From Swingsia samuiensis (GTDB lineage Bacteria > Pseudomonadota > Alphaproteobacteria > Acetobacterales > Acetobacteraceae): DNA of 64,000 nt. A program made the position numbers and the translations under genes. The stretch's first letter is position 1. Every line of letters starts with the position of its first letter. This document shows positions 34,488 to 43,679 of the stretch, one piece after another. The DNA is taken from positions 2,099,215 to 2,163,214 of the forward strand of contig NZ_CP038141.1 in the NCBI RefSeq assembly GCF_006542355.1, given 5' to 3'. Under the pieces are notes generated by a model. It was not told the origin of the DNA and did not search any database. It saw nothing but the letters and a program-made list of their open reading frames with translations.

Positions 34488-35000
34488 ATTCCCTGCCTTC
34501 TTGATACCAATTCTTTTAAAAATGATCTTTTAAAAGAATTACCTCATTTGCGTGGTTTTGCTCGCTTTTTATGTAAAAATACCACTCTTGCAGACGATCT
34601 CGTTCAGGAAACAGTCGTTCGCGCTTTACGTGCTCAAGACCAATTCGTCGAAAATACTTCTCTAAAAGCATGGCTTTTTACCATTCAACGTAATATTTTT
34701 TACGAGCAAAAGCGCCGCTCATCACGAGAGGAAACTGTCTTTCAAGATTATGAAAAAAGTCAGTCTGAACCTACTCGAAACAACAATCAAAATGCGCGCG
34801 ATGCTATTACTGATTTAAGTAGTTTTTTATGGGAACTTCCCGACACATTACGTGAGGCAATCATCTTAGTGGGCGCTCAAGAATTGTCATATGAAGATGC
34901 GGCCGCTGTATGCAATGTTCCCATCGGAACAATTAAAGCACGTGTTTCCAGAGCGCGAGCTCAGCTAGCTGAATTAGCCAAAGAGCACTCTATAATTTAG
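34488..35000 (+). CDS. ecfG: ECF sigma factor, EcfG type (first copy; start codon unusual)
   Basis: Small sigma70 relative with an ADDLVQETVVRALRA sigma2 core, KAWLFTIQRNIFYEQKRR, then the sigma4 helix-turn-helix SYEDAAAVCNVPIGTIKARVSRARAQLAE. Homology-like sequence continues upstream of the first standard start (TTG at 34548): in the same frame come SFKNDLLKELPHLRGFARFL, which fits the EcfG N-terminus. That frame is open from 34389 but contains no ATG, GTG, TTG or CTG before 34548. An ATT at 34488 lies eight bases after TAGGA, so I place the start there provisionally (about 170 residues). NepR probably inhibits it. A shortened protein from TTG 34548 would lose part of sigma2. Confidence 0.85.
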   Translation: MPCLLDTNSFKNDLLKELPHLRGFARFLCKNTTLADDLVQETVVRALRAQDQFVENTSLKAWLFTIQRNIFYEQKRRSSREETVFQDYEKSQSEPTRNNNQNARDAITDLSSFLWELPDTLREAIILVGAQELSYEDAAAVCNVPIGTIKARVSRARAQLAELAKEHSII

Positions 35001-35086
35001 GAAAAAAATATTTTTTTTGAGATGCAACATTTAAGAAACTCCATTCATTCCTAACAATAAGGAACATTTTAATTGGAGTATTTCTC

Positions 35087-35662
35087 ATGACGTTCCATGA
35101 CCAAGTTATTGCTATTCTTCCTAAGCTACGCGTTCAGGCTTTATCATTGACTCGTAATCGCGCCGCCGCTGAGGACTTGGTCCAAGATGCTGTCTGCAAT
35201 GCTCTTTCAGCTCAAGCTAGCTTTATTCCTGGAACAAACTTTTCCGCTTGGATGCATCGTATTTTAAGAAATCGCTTTATTTCTGACTTACGTAAACGTC
35301 GTGAAACAACAGACATTGATGATGTCCCAGCTGCAAATTTTTCTAGTTCAGCGACCCATGAAGACAATCTGGCTTTGAAAGACCTCTCCCTTGCCTTATC
35401 ACGTCTTCCTGCTGACCAACGTGAAGCATTGGTTATGGTTGTCATGCAAGGTATGAGCTATGAAGCCTTAGCTGAGGCTACCGATTGCGCTGTTGGTACA
35501 GCAAAAAGCCGTGTGTTCCGTGCTCGTCGTCAATTAGAAGCATGGATGACAGGTGACTTACCAAGCAATGATAAATTACGCATTAAAGTCAAAGCGTTAC
35601 GGGATGCTATTGATGCACGTCAACGCAAGGGAGAATCTTACGAAGACCTCTTGATCGATTAA
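35087..35662 (+). CDS. ECF sigma factor, EcfG type (second copy)
   Basis: 191 residues with clean sigma2 (ILPKLRVQALSLTRNRAAAEDLVQDAV) and sigma4 (EALVMVVMQGMSYEALAEATDCAVGTAKSRVFRARRQ) regions. Its start is supported by a TTGGAG site. It resembles the EcfG family more than other ECF groups and carries about 40 extra C-terminal residues after sigma4. It follows the first ecfG gene by about 86 bases on the same strand. Having two such sigma factors together suggests graded or alternative stress output under one NepR (inference). Confidence 0.9.
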   Translation: MTFHDQVIAILPKLRVQALSLTRNRAAAEDLVQDAVCNALSAQASFIPGTNFSAWMHRILRNRFISDLRKRRETTDIDDVPAANFSSSATHEDNLALKDLSLALSRLPADQREALVMVVMQGMSYEALAEATDCAVGTAKSRVFRARRQLEAWMTGDLPSNDKLRIKVKALRDAIDARQRKGESYEDLLID

Positions 35663-35770
35663 TCTTTAATCAATAAACCGTGTTAAATTATGGATACACA
35701 CGGTTACATAAATTCTGGGACGTTGGGCACCATGATATGATTTTTGATTGAGTATAAGGTCTTTATTTGC

Positions 35771-35795
35771 GGAACTTAAAAACTTTTAAAAAGTT
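35771..35795 (+). promoter_or_regulatory. Possible EcfG-type promoter of nepR
   Basis: GGAAC at 35771-35775, a 16-base spacer, then AGTT at 35792-35795. This matches the alphaproteobacterial general-stress consensus GGAAC-N16-17-CGTT at all but one position. It lies about 60 bases before nepR, so NepR may be under feedback control. A 7-bp hairpin AACCGTG/CACGGTT (35676-35705) lies further upstream after the sigma gene. Confidence 0.35.
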
Positions 35796-35855
35796 ATATG
35801 AGGTATAATGTTTTTCTCAATTTCTTGTTGTTACAGAAAGGTTTAGGATGCGGCA

Positions 35856-36032
35856 ATGACCGGAGGAGATCAGTCTAAACCCTCATCCGGAAAACCGGAA
35901 GACGATAATAAAGAATCGCCTTTTGCTATCTGGTTAAGTCGAGAATTACATCAACTTTTTGATGACGTAGCGAATGAACCTATTCCTGATTCGTTATTAA
36001 ACCTCATTGAAAAAGATCGTAATAAAGAATGA
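35856..36032 (+). CDS. nepR: Anti-sigma factor NepR
   Basis: 58-residue protein, easily missed because of its size. The acidic N-terminus (PEDDNKESPFAIW) is followed by the NepR core LSRELHQLFDDVANEPIPDS and the second helix LLNLIEKDRN. The conserved xEPIPDxLLxLI motif is what NepR uses to hold EcfG and PhyR. A GTTTAGG-like ribosome-binding site lies just upstream. An ATG at 35848 runs into a stop after three codons, which makes the second ATG the start. It sits between two ECF sigma genes and the histidine kinase, exactly where the general stress response partner would be expected. Confidence 0.88.
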   Translation: MTGGDQSKPSSGKPEDDNKESPFAIWLSRELHQLFDDVANEPIPDSLLNLIEKDRNKE

Positions 36033-36094
36033 TTATTTACGATTAAAAGGAACTGGGTATTTTCTTTAGTTTATCTTTTCTTAAACATATTCGT

Positions 36095-37879
36095 ATGCTT
36101 GATACAATTGGAGCTCGGGTTATGGCTCTTATTGTAGCAACTACTCTTCCTTTAGCCATTATTGCAAGCCTTTTAGCGTGGCACAGCTACGAAGCGAATA
36201 AAGATAATTCTATCTTTAGAGCTGAACGAAATGCACAGGCTACTCTTTCTGAAATTTCTAATGATATCGATCGCACGCATAGTGTTTTAGATATGCTGGC
36301 GGGAAATAATATTTCTACAAAAAATGCATTGCATGAATTTAATCTAATTCAAACACTTTCTCAATATCGCTATTGCTCTCTTATTTTAACCGATAAGGGG
36401 GGAGTGCCTATTACCGTACTTCCTCCACCCTCCATACAGGATCCAAAAATTTGTCAAACAAAGAAGATAAATCCTTTTTTCATTCATAACAAAAACTTTT
36501 ATTCAAATGTTGGTATTGAAATCTTAGAAGGAGAGGTGGGGCCTTTATTAAGGTTTGTAGCCCCAATCATAAATAACAATTCAGTCAATGGATTTATAAT
36601 TTCTACAAAAAATTTTGTCTGGCAAAGCAATCATATCCAAAGTGATTATATTCACCTCTATTCCAATAGTTATATAAGTAAATCAAACCATTATTTAATA
36701 ACACAAAATGGGGATGCTTTTTCTTTTCTTCCTGATCATCCCGAAAAAGTAGAACTTCCTATACAAGTAAAAAATAGAATTAATTTAATTTTGAAGACCC
36801 ATACTCAGCATGATGCTTTCACTATTGATGATATAGCTTACGTTTTCCAAAATGCATATGGGTCTATTAACTTACTCATTACAACTGAAAGAACTCCTGC
36901 AGAAAAAAAAGCTCTACATATTTTTGTAATAAGAGTTGGTCTTATTGTTCTTCTTTTAACTCTGGAACTTATTGTCGTTGCTTGGGCTGCCCGAACCTTT
37001 TTAGTCCAACCGATTGAACGCTTAGCTTTGGCCGTTTTTAACTGGAAAGAGGGAGATACTTTTATATCGCCTCAAAATCGATTTATTCCCCTTGAGAACC
37101 AACACCTAGAAAAGGCCTTTATAACCGCTACAAAACGATTATCGCGTCACGAAAAAGCTTTAGAAGAATCAGCTCGAAATCAGGATTTACTTATCAAAGA
37201 AATCCACCATCGCGTAAAAAACAATCTACAAATTGTTGCTTCTCTACTAAATTTGCAAGCAAATCGTATTCGTTCCCAAGAAGCACGTGAGGAGTTTCAT
37301 CTTGTTAGAGACCGTGTTCGTGCCCTCGCAACTCTTCATAGATATTTATATTCAGATAAAGGTCTTTCAGGGTTAAATATTCATGACTTTCTTGAAGAGT
37401 TAAGCACGCTTCTTCTCGCTACGTACGATATGCATACACAAACTCGTATTCGTTTAAAGCTTGACGTTGATCATATATTAATTGCTCCAGACCAAGCCGT
37501 CCCCATAGCTCTCATTGTCACAGAAGTCATCAGCAATGCGTTGAGATTTGCTTTTCCAGAAAAACAATCAGGGTATATTCGAATATCCTTAAAGCAAAGT
37601 GAATTATCTAATGGAGAAAAAAATATTGAAATGATCTTAGGAGATAATGGTATTGGGTTTAGAGCAAATGATCCTGATACGAATACTCGAAGAGAAGGTA
37701 TTGGTATTCAATTAATCCGTGGATTTTCTCGCCAAATAGATGCTGACCTAACCATTAATAATCAAGATGGCACTTGGTATATTATTAAATTCCAACCAAG
37801 CGATCCACTCCCATCAGCTATTTCTCTTGCGCAACAAACAATACAAAACGCTGAAAAAAACATACACAGTTCTCTGTAA
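36095..37879 (+). CDS. Membrane sensor histidine kinase (HisKA_2 family, PhyK-like)
   Basis: 594 residues. TM1 is at about 9-30, a long extracytoplasmic sensor at about 31-275 of no recognisable family, and TM2 at about 277-299, followed by a HAMP-like linker. The HisKA_2 phosphoacceptor block is IKEIHHRVKNNLQIVASLLN, with the probable phosphorylated His at 371 or 372. The C-terminal ATPase has NALRFAFPEKQSGYIRISL, GDNGIGFRAND and GIGIQLIRGF. Such kinases phosphorylate PhyR in the general stress response. Its place beside nepR and the ECF genes supports that role. The gene starts about 60 bases after nepR. Confidence 0.9.
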   Translation: MLDTIGARVMALIVATTLPLAIIASLLAWHSYEANKDNSIFRAERNAQATLSEISNDIDRTHSVLDMLAGNNISTKNALHEFNLIQTLSQYRYCSLILTDKGGVPITVLPPPSIQDPKICQTKKINPFFIHNKNFYSNVGIEILEGEVGPLLRFVAPIINNNSVNGFIISTKNFVWQSNHIQSDYIHLYSNSYISKSNHYLITQNGDAFSFLPDHPEKVELPIQVKNRINLILKTHTQHDAFTIDDIAYVFQNAYGSINLLITTERTPAEKKALHIFVIRVGLIVLLLTLELIVVAWAARTFLVQPIERLALAVFNWKEGDTFISPQNRFIPLENQHLEKAFITATKRLSRHEKALEESARNQDLLIKEIHHRVKNNLQIVASLLNLQANRIRSQEAREEFHLVRDRVRALATLHRYLYSDKGLSGLNIHDFLEELSTLLLATYDMHTQTRIRLKLDVDHILIAPDQAVPIALIVTEVISNALRFAFPEKQSGYIRISLKQSELSNGEKNIEMILGDNGIGFRANDPDTNTRREGIGIQLIRGFSRQIDADLTINNQDGTWYIIKFQPSDPLPSAISLAQQTIQNAEKNIHSSL

Positions 37880-37978
37880 AACTCTTTAAATAAAATTTAT
37901 CTATTATTTTTATAAGCATAAAGAATTTAACAAGTGATAAAACTGTCCTATAAACCTCTCAACTCTTAATATAAGTTG

Positions 37979-39670
37979 ATGATGATGGTTGATAAAAAAA
38001 TTACTAAGGAATGGATAAAAGCACAGGGAAAAGCTAATCTTGTCCCAACAAGTGCTATAATATCCCTAGGATTTATCTCAACAATACTGGGTCTAGTTCA
38101 AGCTTGGGGACTTGCAGAAACGCTTTCTGCTGTTCTTTCTAATCACCCAAGCCATCTATTATCTTCAATATTTATTTTTATTTCGGCAAGTGTTTGCCGA
38201 GTTGTATTTAATATTTTTCAAGAAAATATTTCTTTTAAAGCTGGAAAAATAGCAAGGCGGCGCTTACGCTCTGAAGTAATATCGCGCATTATACAAGAGG
38301 GTCCAAGTCTTCTGCGCCGTCAGCATAGTTCATTGATTACAACGATGATCGTTGATCGTATTGAAATGCTTGATGGATATTTCGGCCGCTGGGTACCTGC
38401 ATCAGCTTTATGGTTGATCTCCCAATGGACCGTTGTTCTTGCTGTTTTTTACATTAATCATAAAGCAGGTATTATCCTTGCGTTATGCTGCGCATCATTG
38501 CCTGTTTTTCAAGCGGTTTTCGGTATCGCCATCGCCGTTGCGTCAAGGCGACAATTTCTTGCCATGACACGTTTACAAACGCGTTTTTTAGACCGTGTAA
38601 AAGGTATCGCAACTATCGTCCTTTCCGGAAGTACAGAAAAAGAAGCCTCCGCCCTTTCTGAGAGCGCAGAAGATTTACGACTACGTACAATGAAAGTCTT
38701 AAAAATTGCATTCGTTGCTTCTGCCACAACTGACGTGGCTATGGTCATAGCCTTAGTTTTAATCGTGATTACTCAGGCCCATACTCTACATAACTCCATT
38801 TCTGAAAATACCCTATTTCAAGCTCTTTTTGCAATTCTTCTCGTTCCAGAAGCTTTTTCCTCTTTCAGGGCACTCTCAGCAGCCTATCAAGACAGAGCGC
38901 ATGCCTCCGCAGCAGCAGAAGCAATGCATGACTTGTCCCCACTAACTTCACATATCCCCGAAAGGTCTTCTTCTTCCTTATTGGACCCCAAAAAAATCTC
39001 TATCACAGCACAAAACCTTACTTTTTCATGGGATAACAAACGCTCACCCGCTCTTTTTGAAATTAATTTTTACCTGCCTGCGGGCCAGACACTAATTCTG
39101 GAAGGCCCTTCAGGCGCAGGAAAATCTACGCTGATTGAACTTCTTCTTGGCTTTATTTCTCCAACGGAAGGGAAAATATTTTTTAACGATCAAGATATGG
39201 CATCTTTATCACCACAAGAAATTTCTTCTTACATTAGCTGGATCGGGCAAAAACCAATCATTTTTGCAGGTACAATCCGTGAAAATATTCTTTTTGCCAA
39301 ACCTGACGCCTCAGAAGAAGAACTACAAGCAGCAATTTCCGCAGCCGCAATTAACGATTATCTACCCAACCTATCCAACGGTTTAGAAACACGTATAGGA
39401 GAGGGAGGCTTTGGTGTATCGGGGGGACAAGCCCAGCGGATTGCCATTGCCAGAACCTATCTCAAAAATACTCCCATCCTTCTTTTGGATGAACCAACGT
39501 CTCATTTAGACCCTGCAACAGAGCAAGATATCCTTGAAAGCCTCAAAAAATTATCGAAGGGAAAAACAGTTGTTTTGAGTTCTCACTCTTCCTTAGTAAA
39601 AACCTTCCAAGGGCAGCATCTTGTTTTGAACAAAGGCCACATATCTTCCTATAGCGAGGAAACGCTATGA
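37979..39670 (+). CDS. cydD: Thiol reductant ABC exporter subunit CydD
   Basis: About 563 residues: six transmembrane helices, then an ABC domain with Walker A EGPSGAGKSTLIELLLG, signature GVSGGQAQRIAIART, and Walker B ILLLDEPTSHLDP. CydDC exports cysteine and glutathione to the periplasm and is needed for assembly of cytochrome bd oxidase. The start has four adjacent candidates (TTG 37976, ATG 37979, 37982 and 37985) and a poor ribosome-binding site. The stop overlaps the cydC start by four bases (ATGA). Confidence 0.9.
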   Translation: MMMVDKKITKEWIKAQGKANLVPTSAIISLGFISTILGLVQAWGLAETLSAVLSNHPSHLLSSIFIFISASVCRVVFNIFQENISFKAGKIARRRLRSEVISRIIQEGPSLLRRQHSSLITTMIVDRIEMLDGYFGRWVPASALWLISQWTVVLAVFYINHKAGIILALCCASLPVFQAVFGIAIAVASRRQFLAMTRLQTRFLDRVKGIATIVLSGSTEKEASALSESAEDLRLRTMKVLKIAFVASATTDVAMVIALVLIVITQAHTLHNSISENTLFQALFAILLVPEAFSSFRALSAAYQDRAHASAAAEAMHDLSPLTSHIPERSSSSLLDPKKISITAQNLTFSWDNKRSPALFEINFYLPAGQTLILEGPSGAGKSTLIELLLGFISPTEGKIFFNDQDMASLSPQEISSYISWIGQKPIIFAGTIRENILFAKPDASEEELQAAISAAAINDYLPNLSNGLETRIGEGGFGVSGGQAQRIAIARTYLKNTPILLLDEPTSHLDPATEQDILESLKKLSKGKTVVLSSHSSLVKTFQGQHLVLNKGHISSYSEETL

Positions 39671-41331
39671 GCAATTCAAACACTCCTTCTCATAAAAGCC
39701 CTTTATCCCAAGTTTTGAGCGTTTGGAGACCTCATTATAAACGTCTAGCATTGGGGATACTTTTGGCGGAAAGTACCGTTTGCGCCAGCTTGGCACTCAT
39801 GGGGCAAACGGGTAGCCGAATTACTCATGCGGCTATAGGTGTAGCTGCAGGTTCAATTCTTCTGCAAATTATTGGCTCTTCTCAAATTATTCTACGTTAC
39901 TCAGAGCGTCTTTATACGCATGATGCCATGTTCCGTGCGATTTCTGATTTGCGAGTATGGTTTTACCGTCGCTTAGCATACGGTGCAGCCGCAGGGTTAG
40001 GATTCCAGCGAACGGGTGACTTATTATCCAGAATAGTCTCTGACGTTCAACAATTGGATAATCTCTATTTAAGGATCATTATTCCATTAACTACGGCATT
40101 CATCACTCTGCCAGTGGTTTTCCTTGTTTGGATAAAAGAAGGGGGAATAACTTCTGCAATCCTCACACTTATCTTTTTAGTTTTAATCTTTATTATCCCT
40201 TTCATTGGGGCCAAAATATCTCTGCGTTATCAATCAGACATACTGGATGCGGAATCAGAGCTCAGAATAGCTGCGCTTGATTTTGCATCCGGCCTAAGGG
40301 AGGTCCGTGCATTTAGTGCTGAAAAAGTTTTATCGAACATAATTATTGATAAACAAGAAAAATTATTCTCTGTTCAAGCACGCCAAGCTTTACAAATGGC
40401 ATTAGCGCACGGCGTAGCACAATTATTTGCCAAAATAGGCATTCTTGTCGCTCTATGCGCTGTTGTGGGTATACTCCTCCCTAAAACAGAAACGATATGG
40501 GGAATATCTACTTTATTCCTGACTATAGCAGCCATGGATGGTGTTACGGGTCTTGCTAGGGCCGGCCTCCTTTACGGGGAAACCTCCTACGCTGCAAAAA
40601 GAATAATTGATATTAACAATCAGGCCACCTTAACGCCAGAAGGAAATGCCACTTTACCACAAAGCTCTGATATCCGTTTAGAGCATGTTAACTTTCGATG
40701 GGATCCGAATAGACCTCTTATCTTCAACGACTTATCTCTTACCTTACGACAAGGCGAAAGAGTTGCTCTCATAGGTCCTTCTGGGGCTGGAAAATCAAGC
40801 CTTGCAGCACTTCTTCTTAAAGTCGTCGTTCCTGAAAAAGGAGAAATCTTTCTTGGGGAGACGAATATAAACTCCCTTAACAATGAAAAACTTCGCTCTC
40901 GTATTGCTTGGCTTTCACAAGCAAGCCACCTTTTTGATGACACTATCCGCTCTAATTTACTCCTAGGCCGAACCGATCTATCTGATGCTGAGTTATGGAC
41001 AGCGCTTGAACAAGCTCAAATCGCTGACATGGTCCGCGATCTGCCTGATGGATTAGATACCTGGATTGGAGAACATGGCTCCAAACTATCTGGCGGGCAG
41101 GGACGTCGGATTGCGCTTGCTCGTGTGTTACTCTCAAACGCTCCTATTCTTATTCTTGATGAACCGACAACAGGTCTGGATGCAGATACCGAACGCGATT
41201 TTATTGCAACACTCAACACAATTAGTGCTGGCAAATCTATTCTTTTAATTTCGCATCGTTTAATTGGAATCGAAAAGCTTGACCGTATCTGGCAACTAGA
41301 GAATGGACGTATTGTTTCTTCCGCTGGTTGA
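39667..41331 (+). CDS. cydC: Thiol reductant ABC exporter subunit CydC
   Basis: 554-residue half-transporter. The N-terminal membrane domain has RYSERLYTHDAMFRAISDLR, a stretch typical of CydC, and FQRTGDLLSRIVSDVQQLDNL. The ATPase has Walker A IGPSGAGKSSLAALLL, signature LSGGQGRRIALARVL, and Walker B ILILDEPTTGLD. It is a heterodimer partner of CydD, encoded immediately upstream with overlap. No cytochrome bd genes (cydAB) follow in this window. Confidence 0.92.
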   Translation: MSNSNTPSHKSPLSQVLSVWRPHYKRLALGILLAESTVCASLALMGQTGSRITHAAIGVAAGSILLQIIGSSQIILRYSERLYTHDAMFRAISDLRVWFYRRLAYGAAAGLGFQRTGDLLSRIVSDVQQLDNLYLRIIIPLTTAFITLPVVFLVWIKEGGITSAILTLIFLVLIFIIPFIGAKISLRYQSDILDAESELRIAALDFASGLREVRAFSAEKVLSNIIIDKQEKLFSVQARQALQMALAHGVAQLFAKIGILVALCAVVGILLPKTETIWGISTLFLTIAAMDGVTGLARAGLLYGETSYAAKRIIDINNQATLTPEGNATLPQSSDIRLEHVNFRWDPNRPLIFNDLSLTLRQGERVALIGPSGAGKSSLAALLLKVVVPEKGEIFLGETNINSLNNEKLRSRIAWLSQASHLFDDTIRSNLLLGRTDLSDAELWTALEQAQIADMVRDLPDGLDTWIGEHGSKLSGGQGRRIALARVLLSNAPILILDEPTTGLDADTERDFIATLNTISAGKSILLISHRLIGIEKLDRIWQLENGRIVSSAG

Positions 41332-41386
41332 TTATACTTTACGGGAAAAGCCCAACACAGTTTTACTTTCTTAGGACGCTATTGCC

Positions 41387-41800
41387 ATGGTTCGTTTTCT
41401 TTCTTCTCTTCGTTATACCGCTCCAGCCTTAGTCCTAACAACGGCAGCACTCGGTGGATGTGCACATCAGCAATCACGTGACAATTATGTCGTTTTCTTT
41501 GACCGTGATTCAGTATCTCTTAGCCCCACATCTGAAGATATTATTGCTAAGGCTGCAGCAGAAGCACAAAAAGAGAATGCTAAAACCATCCGGGTTGCAG
41601 GCTCAACCGGCCTAGACGGGGATTTGGATATTCTAAAAGAATTAGCCAACAGTCGTGCTAAAGCTGTTGCTGATCGCCTGACATCTGATGGCGTCGGTTC
41701 TGCAAAAATTGTGACTGTTCCTGTAAAGCCTTCACCTTTAGAAGACTCTCATGTAGCTCTTCGTCGTGTTGTTATTACAATCAACCCACAAGGTATGTAA
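41387..41800 (+). CDS. OmpA-family outer-membrane lipoprotein
   Basis: 137 residues. The signal is TAALGGC, with lipidated Cys near residue 25. The OmpA_C-like domain includes VVFFDRDSVSLSPTSEDII and the peptidoglycan-binding stretch ELANSRAKAVADRLTSDGV. It probably anchors the outer membrane to the cell wall. It is shorter than Pal and is neither fused nor adjacent to tol genes. A recQ gene follows within 4 bases of its stop, so they may be co-transcribed. Confidence 0.8.
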   Translation: MVRFLSSLRYTAPALVLTTAALGGCAHQQSRDNYVVFFDRDSVSLSPTSEDIIAKAAAEAQKENAKTIRVAGSTGLDGDLDILKELANSRAKAVADRLTSDGVGSAKIVTVPVKPSPLEDSHVALRRVVITINPQGM

Positions 41801-41803
41801 TCC

Positions 41804-43666
41804 ATGAGGTCTGACACTACAGGTGATCCTTCTTCTTCTATCTGTAGTGTCAAGCCTCATTCCCCTAAAGAAATTTTAAGAACAACCTTTGGTTTCTCAG
41901 ATTTTCGTGGCCATCAGGAATCTGCCGTCAACGCCCTCATAAATGGCGAAGACGCCCTTGTTCTCATGCCTACAGGTGGCGGAAAAAGTCTTTGTTATCA
42001 AATTCCAGCAATATGTAGAGCAGGGATGGGGATAGTTATTTCCCCTCTTATTGCCCTCATGAATGATCAAGTAGCAGGCTTGCAACAGCTTGGCATTAGG
42101 GCTGCCGCGCTTCATTCTGAATTATCTTCTTACGATAGACAGACCCTCTGGCAAAAATTACGCAATCATCAAATCGATATTCTATATATTTCTCCAGAAG
42201 GTTTACTCCAACCTGGATTTATATCCTTTTCACAAAAACAAAATATTTCTCTGATTGCTATTGATGAAGCACATTGCGTATCTGCGTGGGGACACGACTT
42301 CCGACCAGAGTATAGACAGTTAGCGAGCCTAACAGAACTTTTTCCTAAGGTTCCAAGAATTGCTCTCACAGCTACAGCAGATCAACGTACACGTGATGAT
42401 ATCCTCAATCTTTTAGGGATGAATGAAGCTCATATTTTTGTATCAAGCTTCCATCGTACTAATCTGTTTATTGAAGCGCGCCCTAAAGGTAGCGAAATCA
42501 AACAACTTCTCGAAACCTTAAGCACGCATACAGAAGGCGCTGCAATTGTCTATTGTGGAAGCCGGAATAAAACAGAACGAATTTCGAAATCTTTGCATAA
42601 TCATGGCATTACAGCTCTTCCTTATCATGCGGGTCTATCTGCACTTGAGAAGAATGCTACTCTTCTGCGTTTTCGTTCTGGAGAAAAAATAGTTATCGTT
42701 GCAACGATTGCATTCGGGATGGGCATAGACCGCCCGGATGTTCGGCATGTTATTCATCTTGATATGCCGGCTTCTCCCGAAGCATATTATCAGCAAATAG
42801 GGCGCGCGGGCCGTGATGGTGAGCCCTCTAAAACATTGCTGCTTTATGGCGGGGAGGACATGGCCCGAGCACGCTTCTGGCTAGAACAGTCCAACGCACC
42901 AGAGCATGAAAAACGCACCATGCAATCCCGCCTAGAAAGTATGATTGCATTAACAGAAACAACCGGATGTCGAACGCGAGCTCTTTTATCCTGCTTCAAT
43001 GAAGATTTATCTCATAATTGCGGGCATTGTGATAACTGTTTGACACCGGCATTTACTTTTGATGGAACCGAAGCCGCGCAAAAAGTTCTATCTGCAATAT
43101 ATCGTTCCGGACAAAAATTAGGCGCTGTACAACTCGCTAATATTCTACGTGGAAAAATTAACGATACCATTTCACGAAACGCCTACGACCAACTTTCTGT
43201 TTTTGGTATAGGGAAAGAGCATACGGAACGCTGGTGGCGAAGTGTTATTCGCCAATTAATTGCACGTGGCGCTATTCGAACACATGGTGAATATGGAAGC
43301 TTAGCCTTACATACAGAAAACGCTCGCCCCATATTGCGTGGAGACGAAAAAATTTTCTTAAGAAAAGATCTGACAGATACAATCCAAGTAAAAGCAACTC
43401 CTTCAAAAGCAAATGATGAGCTGTCAGCTGACGAAACGCTCGTTTTCAATGCTCTCAAACAATGGCGCTTATCTGAAGCAAAAGAACAGGAAATTCCGCC
43501 TTATATTATTTTTCATGATTCTGTTTTGAGGGAAATAGCCCAAGAGCATCCAGTCTCTCATAACGAACTTGCTCAAATCCGCGGTGTAGGCGCCTCTAAA
43601 CTAGAGCGGTATGGAGACGCTGTACTCGCTGTTATGAAAGAGATATCCCTCAAAATTATGACGTAA
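41804..43666 (+). CDS. recQ: ATP-dependent DNA helicase RecQ
   Basis: 620-residue 3'-5' helicase. Motif I is MPTGGGKSLCYQIPA and motif II DEAHCVSAWGHDFRPEY. Later motifs include GMGIDRPDVRHVIHLDMP and QQIGRAGRDGEPS. The zinc-binding Cys set is RTRALLSCFNEDLSHNCGHCDNC. A winged helix follows, and an HRDC domain lies at the C-terminus (HNELAQIRGVGASKLERYGD). It is a full-length, canonical enzyme for recombination and repair. Confidence 0.96.
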   Translation: MRSDTTGDPSSSICSVKPHSPKEILRTTFGFSDFRGHQESAVNALINGEDALVLMPTGGGKSLCYQIPAICRAGMGIVISPLIALMNDQVAGLQQLGIRAAALHSELSSYDRQTLWQKLRNHQIDILYISPEGLLQPGFISFSQKQNISLIAIDEAHCVSAWGHDFRPEYRQLASLTELFPKVPRIALTATADQRTRDDILNLLGMNEAHIFVSSFHRTNLFIEARPKGSEIKQLLETLSTHTEGAAIVYCGSRNKTERISKSLHNHGITALPYHAGLSALEKNATLLRFRSGEKIVIVATIAFGMGIDRPDVRHVIHLDMPASPEAYYQQIGRAGRDGEPSKTLLLYGGEDMARARFWLEQSNAPEHEKRTMQSRLESMIALTETTGCRTRALLSCFNEDLSHNCGHCDNCLTPAFTFDGTEAAQKVLSAIYRSGQKLGAVQLANILRGKINDTISRNAYDQLSVFGIGKEHTERWWRSVIRQLIARGAIRTHGEYGSLALHTENARPILRGDEKIFLRKDLTDTIQVKATPSKANDELSADETLVFNALKQWRLSEAKEQEIPPYIIFHDSVLREIAQEHPVSHNELAQIRGVGASKLERYGDAVLAVMKEISLKIMT

Positions 43667-43679
43667 AGATTCCTTACGT
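43661..43679. terminator. Terminator straddling the convergent stops of recQ and the PCuAC gene
   Basis: A 6-bp stem ACGTAA/TTACGT with a 7-base loop, followed by TATTTTTTC on the plus strand. The stem contains the recQ stop, and its last base belongs to the opposite gene's stop. With only 12 bases between the stops, this is the only room for a terminator. Confidence 0.45.
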
